A DNA stretch of 64,000 nt from Malus domestica. Its lineage: Eukaryota > Streptophyta > Magnoliopsida > Rosales > Rosaceae. A program made the position numbers and the translations under genes. This document shows, piece after piece, positions 10,640-22,904 of the stretch (within the stretch, counting starts at the first letter, position 1; each line of letters begins with the position of its first letter). The stretch is from positions 36,963,501 through 37,027,500 of the forward strand of contig NC_091670.1 in NCBI RefSeq assembly GCF_042453785.1, given 5' to 3'. The notes below the pieces were generated by a model, which was not told the DNA's origin, searched no databases, and saw nothing but the letters and a program-made list of their open reading frames with translations.

Positions 10640-13600
10640 TTATAAAAAGGGACATTTTAAGATGGGTTATGAGTTGAATTTGAATCACTTAAGAGAAATG
10701 ATGAACCTGAGGGAGCGAAGTAACGGTTTAACCATTTGGAAAAGATGTTTCGGATTATGCAAGTCAAAGGAATCTTCCTTCTGACAGGGGGTCGAGACGA
10801 CTACCTGGTTTTGGGTATGAATTTGTATCCTGGTGGAAACAGGAGTATGATTTGTTGTCATCGGAGGAACAACCGATTTAAAATTGTTTAAGGAAAAGTT
10901 TATCCCTCTGGCATTTATTGATGGTAGTAAACAAGAGTTTACAAATATGAGACAAGGAAGGTGATGATCGAGGGATATTATAGAAAGTTTTCAGACTTGC
11001 CTCGTTCCATCCAGATATTGTTGTGAATTTGGTGGAGGTGTTATGTTGTTTTAGGCTGGGTGACAAAAGGAAGTGGTATTTTTGGGTGACCCCTATCCAT
11101 GGTATTTCTTACCAGGAGTATATGAGATGTTGTTGAGCCTTGAAGACTCTGAGAATATGATCAGCGAGAGTAAAGATGAATAAGAAAAGAATGGGAATTA
11201 GATGAAAGAACGATAAAGTTAATGATTCGTCATATCAAGAATATCGAAAGACTCAGAGCTTCAAAAGAAGTGAAGCTAGAGTTAATTTTTCCAGTTGAGG
11301 TTTTAATGTCGCTGGTCAGAGTAAAAGTGATGGATATACTGGTAATCCCAGATATTTGAGACAAGGTGTCTCGAGTAAAGGAAATGTACTTTGTGCAGCA
11401 GGTACAAAAATTAACACTTTGGGAAGTGTGAAATTAATGAATGTGTTTATGTGAACAGAGGGGACACAGAATTGTGAATCGTCCCTATAATCAGTTGTAC
11501 TCAATAATTTTCCATGATATCATAGTGTCGATTCAGCAGAGTTATGGATTTAGTAGTTTGGTCGGATTGACCGTGAGTACAGAGAGATTTGATGAGTTAT
11601 ATGTTCAGCCGTACAGACCATAAGAAGTGGATTCGATTGACACATGAGAAATTAGTGAGTTATAGGCTCGGCCGTACCGACCACGCGAAGTGGATCCGGC
11701 CGACGTATTATTAAGATAAGAGTTGAATCAACCGTATTGGTCATTCTAGTTGACTTCGGCTGATATATTTCTTATTATGTATGTTATTACCTAGAGAGTA
11801 GTAAATAAATGTAGTTGAGACGAGTGTATGTATTTTGCATTGAGTAACAAAATAGTAATGTTATATCTTTGAGAGTGGTTGCCTACTTATCGAGACAACG
11901 ATGATTTATCAGTATTGCGGGCTGCAGACCGTAATATTAATAACTCATTCGTGGATTCGTTAAGCAAGCAAACCGGTAGATTATTTTATGTTAGTATTGT
12001 ACTTATTTAGAATGCTTAATAATAATAGAATATATATTGTGTCGGTTAAATTATTTCCATTAGATTGGTTGGTTATAATTGTGACAAGACGGAATGTTAA
12101 GGGAAACCAGTACTTTCCATCGATCTGGATGACCAGAGATTACTTTTGTAAGTATGCAAAGTGGATTGAGTCAGGCCGTTATTTATGCTGTGAGAGCAAA
12201 GAGATTGTTTTCGAAAGGCTGTCAAAAATATTAGCTCGTGTGGTGCTAAATGATGTTGTTTGGAGTAGTGTGAATAATGTCAAAAAGGGGTTAGACTTTT
12301 CTTGATGTCTTCCCTGAAAGTATACCTGGATTGCCTTCAGGCAGAGATATGAGGTTCACTATTGATTTGTTGCCAGGTATAAATCTATGTTAAAGATTGG
12401 TTCAGGATGAGTTAAGGGAATTGGAAATTCAGTTGAAAGAATTGGTTGATAAAAGTTTCATTCAACCTAGTACAACATTTTTGAGGAGCCCCAGTTTGTT
12501 GGTGAGGAAGAAAATGGACTTAGAGATTGTTCATTGATTATAGACAATGGAGTCGGGTAACGATTAAGAACCGTTATCCATGGTAATGTACTGATGTTTA
12601 TTTAACCAGCTCAGAAGTAATTGCGAAGATTCAAAGATTGAATTGAGATCTGGTTACTACCAATTGAATATTATAAGTGACGTTGATCATAAGATGGTTT
12701 TCTGGACTCGTTATAGTCTTTATGAAGTTTGGTGATGCTATATGGATACTCATGCTGTTTTATGAGTTATTGGATGAAGTATTCCAATAATGCCTTGATA
12801 AATAGATATCATTTTCATTGAAGATATTCTGGCATATTCTGAGCCAGAGCAGAGCATGTAAACGTATTAAGTCGGTGGAACAAAGATTGGAAGAATGTCG
12901 GTTGTATGCTAAGTAGCAAATGCTAAAGTTAGATGAATCAGGTGGCATTCTGAGATTTGTTATATATTCTTAAGGTATTCAAGTGAATCCTTAAAAGATA
13001 GCAGAAATTGAGAATTTGGAACAACCACGAGTCGTAATTGAGATTTGGAATTTCTTAGCTTACCAGGCTATCTTGGATGGTTGTGAAAGATTTTTCAGTC
13101 ATTGCTTTGTCATTGACGAGACTGTTGAGAAAAGAGGTCATGTATGAGTGGGAAGGAAATTGTGAGCAAAGGATTCAACAACTGAAGTATTTCCTCACTC
13201 ATGCACGTATTTTGGTATTCCCAGAGAATAGTGGTAATCATAAATTTTTAGTGATGTTTCTTGAATGGTATTGGATGCATGTTGATGCAAATGTTAGGGT
13301 GATTGCATACGTTTCACGATAAATGGAATCTCATAAGATGAATTACCCTACGGGTGACTTAGAAATCATGATTACCATTCTTGCTGTGAAGTTATGAAGG
13401 CATTATATTTGGTAAGAATGCAAGATTTTTACGAATCCAAAAAGTCTTCAATATCCATTACTTGGAAGGATTTTGATATGAGGCAGCGAAAGTGAATTGT
13501 ATTGCTTAATGAATATGATTGTACGATCAGGGTGATCGTAAAGTTTGTTCTAACTGAAGCACTTGGTGAGAATACTACAGTAAGATTAATGTCTGGCACG

Positions 13601-14130
13601 TTTGCCAAGAGTATCATCTTGTGGATTGAAAACCAACGGAAGAAAAATTAAGAATGGAAGATCGAGAAGAAGTTATACTTGTTAAATTTCAAGTTAGGCC
13701 TGTTTGGTAAGGTCGTACTTGAAACTTAAATGCTTGACGAAGAAATTTAAGAATTAACCAAGGTAGAGAAAGAAGGTAAGTTAAATCCTAAGTTAATCGG
13801 ACTTAAGTGATTATCGAAAAGTTGGTGAAGTTGCTTACAAGCTTGTGATGCCCTCAGAATTGGTTAAGGTGCAAAACATATTTTATGATTCGATGCGTTG
13901 TCACTAGGTGGCAGATTCGTCACATGAGATTCTGGTGTAACTATTGAGAATTAAATTGGATTCGACTTGATAAGGAATCAAGGACGACTTTGGATTGGAA
14001 AAAGAAGGTCCTGAGAATTAAGACAGAGTAAGTAGTAAAAGCTTTGTGAAGGAAATCATTCAGTAGAAAAGTATGTGGGAGAAAGAGAATCGGATGAGAA
14101 AGATTTACCCGAAGCTATTGTTGGAGTATG
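10640..14130 (+). pseudogene. Decayed gypsy gag-pol (chromovirus-like), integrase core missing
   Basis: No frame is intact, but domain remnants occur in the expected order across shifted frames. Gag remnant near 10860-11160 (FHPDIVVNLVE, FRLGDKRKW). Zinc-knuckle relic near 11420-11480. Protease-like remnant near 12000-12290. Reverse transcriptase near 12310-12960, with PGLPSGRDMRFTIDLLPG, ELVDKSFIQPS and a degenerate active-site strand. RNase H near 13070-13560 (RVIAYVSR, NYPTGDLE, CKIFTNPKSLQY). A C-terminal chromodomain-like tail is at about 13820-14130 (VGEVAYKLVMPSELVKV, ALCEGNHSVEKYV). Between RNase H and that tail only about 200 bp remain where an integrase core of several hundred codons should be. 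Decay by stops and indels is spread throughout. Confidence 0.8.
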
Positions 14131-14173
14131 GTTGATTTAGTTGGTTGCTGGAATTTCGGGGACGAAATTCTAT

Positions 14174-14185
14174 AAGGAGGGAAGA
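14174..14185 (+). other. Polypurine tract
   Basis: AAGGAGGGAAGA lies immediately before the 3' LTR, the position of the plus-strand primer. Confidence 0.75.
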
Positions 14186-14186
14186 T

Positions 14187-16722
14187 TGTCACAGCCCGTC
14201 CCGGAATTTTAATTCCGAGGACATAAAAAGACGAAAATGCCCTTAAACGGGACTAAGGGGCGAAAATTTAACAATTTGGATTGAGTTGGACACGTGAGAT
14301 CCCCACACCCCTCAATCCTCTCCCTATTTTCTGCATACTGTCTCTCTCTCTCCTCCCTCACGAATCTCTCTCTCTCTGTCACTCTTCTTCTCCGTTCGAA
14401 CAAACCAACCACAAAACAACCTTAAACTTCCACCAACGACGGAGTTAAGACCACCATCGAACTCCTGGAGACTCCACGATCACGTAGACACCAATTTCAG
14501 GTAAGTTTTACTTCGGAAAACCTAGATTCTAAACTCCCCGTGAAAGTGCACTGTTCATGATCTTCGAATTGACTTTGTTTTAGGACAATCCAAGCTCATA
14601 GTGAGCTTTAGGATGTCCCAAGGAAGCTCGGAGTGCTTCGTTGGAAGTTTTTGGACGTAAGAACACGGAGATCGACAAGTTCAAAGTTTGGCCGGAGCTT
14701 TCGAGGCGTTTTCCGGCGAATCCCCGGCGAGTTAGGAGTCGAGGTAGGTATCAATCTCTTCGTCTCGTCAAGTACTATAACTTTCATTTTTGTTTCACTC
14801 AATTTCGTTGAGTATTGAAGAAGTTATACTCATTTGAAAAATACCCAGTTTCCGGCGACCTCCGAGGCTTTCGAGGCAGTTTCCGGCCAAACCACGGCTA
14901 ACTAGGTGTTGTGCAAGGTACCATTCTCTTTGTCTCTTCAAGGGCTACAACTTTCGTTTTTGAATCACTTGATTTCGTTGAGAAATGACAAAGTTATGGC
15001 AATTTGAAAAACTGCTCAGAAAACGGCCGCCGGAAAAACCAGTCCGGCGACCCAAGGAAGAAGAAGGTGCTACAGTAAAAATAAAAAATAAAAATAAAAT
15101 TATTTTAAAAATATGTCGACGTCCGTGACGTCGAGTAGATCACTGTGGTATATTCATATACCTAAATTGAACACCGTATGAGAAAGTTATTGAAGATTGT
15201 TGGTTAGGTGTTCAAATAACGTTTTATAGTTTTCACATTTAGGTGAAAATGTGAATTGATGATCCGACCGTTGGATCGTCACCAAACTTTGATACGTTGT
15301 AATACGTAATATTTGAGGATTATTGGAACTTACGGATTGGGAATCCGAATTACGGATCTTCCGGAATTGGAATTGTAAGTCCATAATATAAAATGTTAAC
15401 CGTCACTTAGTTTTGGAAATTGACGGAGATCCGACCGTTGGATGGTAATGAAATTTTAGGATGTTGTCCTAGAGGTATAATGTGGACCTCTGGAAGTTAT
15501 GGATTAAAATCTGAGTGGTGGATCTTCCGGATCAATCTACGTAGTGACGTATTTTATATAAGTTATATATTCTATCGATATGAATTCTGAGGTTGGAATT
15601 GATTATTGTTTTAGGCGCCGATCGTCATGACGCCTTGGCGTATTGTGCTAGGGAGTTGTAGGGCGAACTCCAGGTGAGTGGGCAGTTTTGTTTTCCGTAT
15701 ATATATATATATACTTGACGTTTCCCAGAAATTGAAAATGCATGAAATTATGCTTTAAATGAAAATGCATAGAATTGATATGAAAAGTATATAGAAATGT
15801 GAGTTGAAATGCCATGCATGAATTAATATATGATGCATATGTATGAATTGGTGCGGTGGACGCACAGGTAAGAATTGATTTATGATGCATATGTATGAAA
15901 TGGTGCGGTGGACGCACAGGTGAGTATTTAATTACTGTTATGATGATGATGATATATATTGAGCTCAAATCCTGCACCATGGTTTAGTGCTTATAGTATT
16001 CACCGCATCGCACGCTCGCCTTGGATCCAAGTAGATGCTAGTCGTACAGTCCACGCGGAGTGGGTACGACAGACCAGTCGCGAGAGTGTTAGTGAGATTC
16101 CGACTGGTGGGTGACCTTAGATTATGTGCACAGATGATTTATGAGAAGCACTAGAGCGTAACTTGTGTGCAGAAGGCCGGACGGGTCACAGAGGTGACTC
16201 CGGTAGAGTGATAATGATAGATTTTGAGCTCTAGGTTCAACCGTACAGGGCTATTAGAGGGCCTCCGGTTGATTACTTTCTTGCACCTGATATGATTATT
16301 GTTGATGCATCCATACTTAACTGTTGAATTAGACATGGCATGGCATGATTGATAAAGAAAAAATGTTGAGTTAATGAATTAAAGTATTGAGAATATATAT
16401 GTATATTTATATTTTACATTTCTGGGAAAATATACAGGTTTTACAGAGAGGGGTTACAACGTTTTGAAAAATGTTTGGATTTGGAAAAGAATTGTTTTAC
16501 TGACCCACTCAATTTTGGTTTTGCGCCCCTCCAGGTTCAGGAATCACAAAGGTGTGGTGACTACGAGGAATACAGCGGGGTTCTGACAGATTGGACAAAA
16601 TTAGGACTCACCTTCGGGTGTATCAACTTATAAATTGTATCTTAAAGCTTCCGTACTGTGCAAATGGTTACGTCACTCTCACGTGACGGCCAGCATGCCC
16701 TCCTTCGGGACGGGGTGTGTCA
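14187..16722 (+). repeat. 3' LTR (2536 bp)
   Basis: Matches the 5' LTR base for base wherever compared. The only length difference is one CT unit missing from the CT run near 14370; every later landmark keeps a constant 6241-bp offset to its partner. Confidence 0.93.
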
Positions 16723-16839
16723 TTAACTCAGTAATGATATCGTTTTACTAAAAAAACAAGCTAACTGATAAAATATGGAATTGTTTTACAATATCCCTTC
16801 AAACGAAGCCACAGTCAAAAGAATTAAGGTTTTATATCA

Positions 16840-17199
16840 AAACAACCCCCATGGGGTTGGTATGGTAAAAACCAAGCACAAAGAATTGGGCTGATTTGAT
16901 ATTGTTGTAATGTGAGAATAAGCAGCTGTGAAATAAAGCAGCAGAGTGTTTGGTAAACTTTTTTGTAAAAGTTTTTTTGAATAAAAAAGAAGTATTATAG
17001 TATTTGATAAACTTTTATGTAAAACAAATGTGAAAAAAAAAAACTGGTTTTTCAAAGCTGGGTTTTGCAGCTTTGTGTTTTTTGCTTTTTTTCACCTAAA
17101 ACTGTGAAAAAAAAGCTGAAGCTGAATGTTTACCAAACATAAAAAAAAGCTTTTGATAGCCACTTTTTTCAAAATCACCTCTGTATCAAAAACCAGGGA
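16840..17199. mobile_element. Probable MITE truncating the ERD4 pseudogene
   Basis: Non-coding, T- and A-run-rich sequence with internal inverted motifs ('gtttggtaaac' near 16950 and its complement near 17132; 'aaagctg' blocks). Homology to ERD4 exon 6 stops abruptly at its right edge (about 17200). Ends and target duplication are not clear, so the class is unassigned. Confidence 0.4.
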
Positions 17200-17915
17200 G
17201 GCTCTGTAAAGTTGCTCCATGTTAGGAATCTCCTTGAGTTCGTCGGCAGCAACTTCAAGCGCAGTGTGTTGGAAAAAATGGTAGAATTTCTCGCTGCAGA
17301 TGAAACTAAAAAGCAATTACACGATAGAAAGTGGAAGTAAGAATGGTGCATAGTAGAATTTCTTCACCCCAAATAAACCAAACATGGTAACTTGGTACAG
17401 TATCAGAGATGCAATGAGTCCAACTTGGATGTGCGGCCACATCCTTCCATAGCTTTCGTACGATGGAATGTAAACTTTTGAGTGCCTGCTCGATGAAACA
17501 ACAAAAGCTTTAGTTTTCGAAAGCATATGCTTGCTTAGGAAAAAAGTAGGCTAAGTTGTATATCCCTTCGGTAGAGTTTTTTGACTAAAAACTTGCAAGG
17601 TCGGAAAAAGCTGAGGATACCTGATTTCGAAGGACAAGCCATCCAAGGCCAAAGTAAAGCACACCAAATGGAAGAATCAGCGGAGCAATAACAGAGTAGC
17701 AGAGGACAATTGTAATCATGAGCATATCACCGGGTACTCTGGTCCCATATCCAAGACCACGAGGAAGCCAAGCTGCTTTCACCTCATCTTCGGACTTACA
17801 GAAATACTTCCACTTCGTATGGAAAATTATCAGAGGAACTAGTCGGGACAGTTCAAGATCATATCCAACGAAAAACATGTCATCAACGCAATTGCGAAAA
17901 CCAGTTCACTGCAAT
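17200..17915 (-). pseudogene. Truncated ERD4/CSC1 pseudogene (exons 5 and 6 only)
   Basis: Near-copy of the 3' part of the intact gene at 24214-27704, same strand. It retains exon 5 (about 17880-17624, with GTRVPGDMLMITIVLCYSVI), the intron, and most of exon 6 (about 17494-17200, with SYESYGRMWPHIQVGLIASL). Three lesions are visible. The acceptor before exon 5 reads AT instead of AG. One extra A near the start of exon 6 shifts the frame. A stop follows the segment that corresponds to LLPLPI in the intact gene. The C-terminus is cut off by a repeat. Exons 1-4 are absent: beyond 17915 the sequence jumps to DNA matching the ERD4 upstream region. Confidence 0.88.
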
Positions 17916-18108
17916 AAAAGCAGAAGTGATATGATTATACAAGAATCGAAGTCAATTTGCTTTATAAAAAGAAAATAATAATAAATAATAAATAAATATG
18001 AAAACATGATTAGCAGGTTGTGTGCCCTTTTGATTGGATGGTACTTTGGTTTTTGAGGGACAAGGAATTGGAGTGTTTTGGTTGAAGGACAAAAGTAGAA
18101 ATATTAAA

Positions 18109-18262
18109 GGGAGTTTTAACGAAAAGCTCACGGTACTGTTCTCTTTAACGAAAAACCACATTTTTATACTAAAAAGTCAAACCTGGTACTATTCACTTTA
18201 CCTTTTATTTTGTCCTTATCATTAAAATTCAAAGTTTTCAAGTCATTTTCATTAGTTTTCCT
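18109..18262 (-). mobile_element. Mutator-type MITE, copy A, 9-bp target duplication
   Basis: 154 bp. Ends GGGAGTTTTAACGAAAAG (left) and CATTAGTTTTCCT (right), imperfect inverted repeats. Exact 9-bp flanking duplication AATATTAAA at 18100-18108 and 18263-18271. Related copies: 22905-23060, 31023-31161, 39814-39966, 59647-59793. Confidence 0.85.
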
Positions 18263-18362
18263 AATATTAAAAGCTTCATGTGTAAAACGTTCTCGTGTCG
18301 TTGATAATGTTTATATGACATAATTTGCTGACTGCAATGACATCGACACATATTAACTTAAA

Positions 18363-18495
18363 GGGGTGTGATATTCACACATCCTATTTTACTTCTCACA
18401 CACATTTTTAATTTTCGACTGTCGGATCGGATGAATTGAAGAAGATCAACAGACATAAATTATCAAGAGATGTGTGAGAAGTAAAATGAGGTGTG
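18363..18495. mobile_element. Short MITE with GTGTG-type ends (copy 2)
   Basis: Left 'ggggtgtgatattcacacat' and right 'gagaagtaaaatgaggtgtg'. The inner 'ttttacttctcacacac' is inverted at the right end. Same family as 1523-1656; absent from the matching DNA near 28490. Confidence 0.6.
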
Positions 18496-18496
18496 T

Positions 18497-18672
18497 TGTA
18501 GCATCCCACATCGCCCAGGGGAGTGATCCTTAAATGTATATTCTCATCCCTACCTAGCACGAGGCATTTTGGGAGCTCACTGGCTTCGGATTCCATCGGA
18601 ACTCCGAAGTTAAGCGAGTAGTGCACGAGAGCACTCCCATGATGGGTGACTCACTGGGAAGTTCTCGCATGA
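18497..18672 (+). mobile_element. Truncated Cassandra LTR with 5S rRNA-derived domain
   Basis: Starts 'tgtagcatcccacatcgccc'. It carries a 5S rRNA-like block (about 18590-18665) with the A box 'aagttaagcg', the intermediate element 'gatggg' and the C-box region 'gggtgac...tgggaag'. The 3' part of the LTR is missing. Cassandra TRIM elements are known to carry 5S sequence in their LTRs; this is not a functional 5S gene. Confidence 0.75.
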
Positions 18673-18929
18673 GATTGGGAAACTCTGTATTTCCAAAGAT
18701 GGAAATGTTGCTTGCAGGAAATTTTTTTTTTTTCTTTTTTGAACAAATGCTTGGAGGAAATATAAATGTGGTAAAAATGAGTAATCTGCAAACGTGTGAC
18801 TGCAGCTTGTGAGTAATGTGATCCCTTTAAATAGAAAGAAAAAAAAAATGTTATAGTTATGTATTGATATGGATGTTTTGTAAAGTATAAATCGTCCATT
18901 GAAGGAAGCAAACAAGCAAGACTTGGCGG

Positions 18930-20690
18930 TTTTAAAATTGTATAAAATAAATCGATTGAAAAAGGTTATGCCCCAATCGGCTTTTGTGACGGGGAGATAA
19001 ATTCAGGATAACATATTAGTGGTGCATGAGATATTACATTCTCTCAAGCAACAGAGTAATAGTGAGGAGTCTTTCATGGTGATGAAATTTGGATATGGCT
19101 AAGGCGTATGGCCGGGTTGAATGGCCATTTCTCTTTGCCATGATGCAAACATTGGGGCTTTCTGAGTTTTTGTGTCGAAGAATTGAAGAATGTATATCTA
19201 TGGTGTTTTATAGTATTTTGATTAATGGGTCGTCCACAGGATTCATACAACCACAATGGGGATTGTGGCAAGGGGATCCTATGTCCCCGGCTTTGTTGCG
19301 ACGAAGAGATGAGATGGGTGGTCTCCACGGCATTAGGGTGTCTAAGGGAGGGTTGCCTATTTCACATTTGTTTTCTGCCGAGGATGCAGTTATATTTTGT
19401 AAAACTTCGGAAGGTGAAGCGTTGGAGGGAGGTTATGAATGTGTTACAAATTTATGTGGACGGTTCTGGGCAAGTTATAAACAGGGAGAAGAGTTCGTTT
19501 TTTTTTCGGTGCTCATTGTGCGAAGAAAAGAAGGAAAAAGACTGTGGGGTGTACAAATATCAGGGGAAGGGATGACTTTGGGAAGTACCTAGGGTTATCT
19601 GCGAACTTTGGTCATTCCAAAACTGCGGTATTCAAGGAAGTGAGAGAGGTGCTAAACGGTCGGATTAATGGATGGGCCGAACAATACCTTCTTTGGCGGG
19701 GAAAGAGATTTTAATCAAGGCGGTTGCTATGGCCTTGCCAAACTATGCGATGTCTTATTTTAAACTACCGGTCAAATTGTGTAAAGATATGGAGAGGCTG
19801 ATTGCAAATTACTGGTGGCGTGGAAACAAACGGACTAAGGGCATGCATTGGATTTCTTGGGGTAATGATGAACCCCACCTCATTGCTGGCTCGTGTTCTC
19901 AAGGAAAAATACTACCCGGATAGACCATTTATGGAGGCAAAACAAGGGAGGCGATCTTCGTGGGGTTGGAAAGGTACACTTCAGGGACGTCATATTTTGG
20001 AGCGGGGGCTAAGATGGAGGGTTGGAGATGGGCAGAGTATCAGGATTGTACATGATCCTTGGATTACGTTCCGTATACGGTCTAGGCATGCGGAGATGCC
20101 GGTGATGGTAGGGGAGTTAATTGAGCATTCTACGGGATCGTGGAAAAAGGAGTTGGTACTCAACTATTTTGAAGAGGAGGAAGCAAAACTTATACTGGGG
20201 TTGCCAATTAGTTTCGATGGTTGTCATGATAGACTAATTTGGCATTATTTTAGGAATAGAGAGTACACGGTCAGAAGTGGCCCTGGAATGGCTATGGATC
20301 TTCAAGCGAATGGGGAATTGGGTAGGAAGGGTATGGGAATGTTTGGCAAGATGTATGGAGGCTAAGAGTACCAAATAAACTGAAGTTTTTTCTATAGAGG
20401 TGTTGCAACAATACTTTGGCGATGCGAAGGAATCTAGCCCGAATGAGGATGTGAGTGGAGACGACATGCGTTTTGTGTTTATGTATGTTCAGCGGAGTGG
20501 CAACCTCGATACCCATGCAGTGGCTTCCTATGCTACCTCACGTGGTGGTTCGTTCCTGTGGAATGCTTATGGTCCTGAATTTCATTTTAATATTATTGCA
20601 GAAGACCCATGTATGATATTACTATATACTAAAATCTAGTTTTAAAAAAATTAAAAAAAATAAAAAAAATAAAAAATAATAATAAAATAA
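18930..20690 (+). mobile_element. 5'-truncated, decayed LINE (L1-type) retrotransposon
   Basis: Reverse-transcriptase remnants across several frames: QSAFVTGR (about 18975), MAKAYGRVEW (about 19095), GLWQGDPMSPAL (about 19260), then the thumb/linker with GLSANFGHSKT and AGKEILIKAVAMALPNYAMS (about 19595-19760). A downstream stretch resembles the C-terminal region of plant LINE ORF2 (YWWRGNKRTKGMHWISW; ILERGLRWRVGDGQSIRI). The catalytic FADD-like motif reads SAEDA. Residues between the QGDP and FADD motifs are deleted, and there are several frameshifts. An A-rich tail at 20641-20690 marks the 3' end. ORF1 and the endonuclease are absent. Confidence 0.82.
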
Positions 20691-21638
20691 CTCTTTCACC
20701 AATAGTGATTTGACTGTTTTGCCCCTGTCTCACTGTTTCTTTTCTTTTTTATTTTTCAATATGTACAATAAAATGACTAAAATGCCCTTTAGTCATCTGC
20801 TTCTTTCCGTTCCCTTCGCTTTTCCTTTCTTTCTTTCTCCTTTCTTTTTATCCCGACTCTCTCTCCTCGCAACTCACTCCGGTTTGTCCGACTAATTTTC
20901 TTCGAATCTGGGCACAGCGTGGCTCGGATCACCCCTAAATGATTTCTATTGAACTCAGGTGAATCGTAGAACAATTGCATGTCAATTTTCATTTGGGTTT
21001 TATTGCTTTCACCCCTTCTTATTTAGTCATTTGGAGGGTTTTGTATGTTTCTTGGGTGTTAATTATATTGGTTTTATTGATTTTTTTTTTTGTATGAATT
21101 TTGTTTGATAGGAGGCCGGTTCAGTGTGTAAAAGATTGTATTGGTCCTCTGTATTTGAGGGAATATTGTCATATAATCACTATAATTTTTGCATGGGTTC
21201 AAGTTAATTACTTCGAGGGTGAACTAATGTGTCATATATGTTTCAAAGATATGAAATAGATGTAGGATTCATAAAGGTAATTAAGGTAATATTTCTGCAA
21301 GATTGAGCAAAAGAGAGGATCAATTGAAAGATGCACAACCATGAAGCTAAACATTATGGTAAATATCTGGATATGAATACTGCTTCCAATCCCCGTAGAG
21401 AGGCCGGGAAGAATTGATTGAGAATAACAAGACGATTGACCCATTTTTTTCATCTTAAATAAAAACATCATGCCCTAAACGCGAAGGTGAGTAATAAGCA
21501 ACCGAAAAGAAGAAAAAAATAAGAAAACCGAAAAGAATGCTTTTCAAAGTGTATTGATTATCAGTGGTCACGTAAATTCCAGTATCCCCTTTTCTTTCAC
21601 AATCTAAAATGGAAACAGAGGATTTGCTAGTTCATTGT

Positions 21639-21700
21639 GACGCTTAGCTCACTCCCCCACTTCCTTAGTATAGATAATATCGTTTGTTTAAGAAAAAGAA
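21639..21700 (+). repeat. SINE 3' end fragment
   Basis: Carries the family's 3' signature 'tagtatagataatatcgttt' before an A-rich run, as at 55600-55640 and 55750-55790. Confidence 0.45.
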
Positions 21701-22904
21701 AAAATTGGAAACAGATGATTTATAGAGATTGCTCACACCCCCAAAAGACTGTGATACTAAAATTAATTTAAAGTTGCATTCAACTAATTGAAACATTATA
21801 CAATACTAAATGGCTTATTATATTAGCATCCCACAAATTGTTGAATAAACCTCACATACTTAATACCCTCACATTTGCTTTTTCAATGAAAAATTAACTT
21901 AATACATCCCACATACTTCCTTATAATACTCTCACATTCTCAATATACACCTTACATTTTCTACATGCACCCCATATTTTCTATACATCCCACATTTCTC
22001 AAATCTTATAAAGCTTTTAATTTGGACAAAAAATGTCGACTGGAATTTTGACAAAAGATGCCGCTTTAAAGCATATGTGGGTTGTTTTCAATTCCACCAT
22101 TAAAACTCATGTTGTCTGTTTTTAATATTTTGTGGTAATTTTAAGTGTTTAATTCTTCATATAATCCATGTGATCCCTAAAAGATGAATACGAACATAGA
22201 AGCTTGAACAACGCAGCAAAAGCAAGATTAAATAATTATTGATGTCATCAAAATCACTCAAACAATAAAAAAATATGAAGTCTTACTTCATATGAAGCTT
22301 CCGAAACATCAATTTCGTGTTTCATTCGTCAAAAATAATTTTTCTCAATCAACATGTTTGTAGTTTCATTGGTTAAGGTTTTGTTCAACAATAAAGGGTC
22401 AGAGATATTTTGATAGTTGAAGAAGATAAATAATACGTTAAAAGTGATTTGGGATGTATTTAGATTTTATTTTTATTTTTATAAACCTAATAAGGTCAAA
22501 ATTGTCATTGCATAGTAGGATAAATAAATTATTTAATATTAAATTTCAATGTAGATTGCATTCAACATTTTGGGGGATGCTAGTATAAAAAGCCTACTAA
22601 AGTTCACATAGTAATTGCAATACATTTTAAAAGTCATTAAGATTATGGAAACGTAATTGCTGGAGTTGTTAAGAAATTTGTATAGCTTGGGCGGGCTCTC
22701 TCGTTGGATTGCCCATCAACCGCACTTTCCTCCTCCTTAGACCTGTCATCCAACTTATATAGGTTGTGCAACGTATGTCATTTTTAATACTATTTTTCTT
22801 TTATGTATCATCTGATATGATTAGAGACGTTAGTCGGAAGTGCAATTTGAAACATTTCAGTGCCAGATATGTTCATCCTGTAAGGCTATATATGCTTTAA
22901 AACA

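Larger units (their letters stand above)
7944..16722 (+). mobile_element. LTR retrotransposon, gypsy-derived, non-autonomous, recently inserted
   Basis: Complete element of 8.8 kb: 5' LTR 7944-10481, interior 10482-14186, 3' LTR 14187-16722. Both LTRs run TGTCACA...TGTGTCA, and the element is flanked by an exact 5-bp duplication TTAAC (7939-7943 and 16723-16727). A primer-binding site follows the 5' LTR and a purine tract precedes the 3' LTR. The LTRs appear identical by eye except for one CT unit, which implies a young insertion. The interior is riddled with stops and frameshifts and lacks an integrase core, so the element cannot have moved with its own proteins. Confidence 0.93.
17960..18915 (-). 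repeat. Duplicated ERD4 upstream sequence
   Basis: Blocks match 28040-28745 in order: 'gggacaaggaattg' (18057 and 28298), 'atcgacacatattaa' (18341 and 28471), 'ctctgtatttccaaagatg' (18682 and 28589) and 'gtaatctgcaaacgtgtgac' (18781 and 28647). This copy carries three insertions missing from the other one (18109-18262, 18363-18495, 18497-18672). Confidence 0.8.

Noticed and set aside
18590..18665. 5S ribosomal RNA gene
   Set aside because: The sequence is clearly 5S-derived but diverged and embedded in a Cassandra LTR; no 5S tandem array is present. The same holds for 29411-29660.
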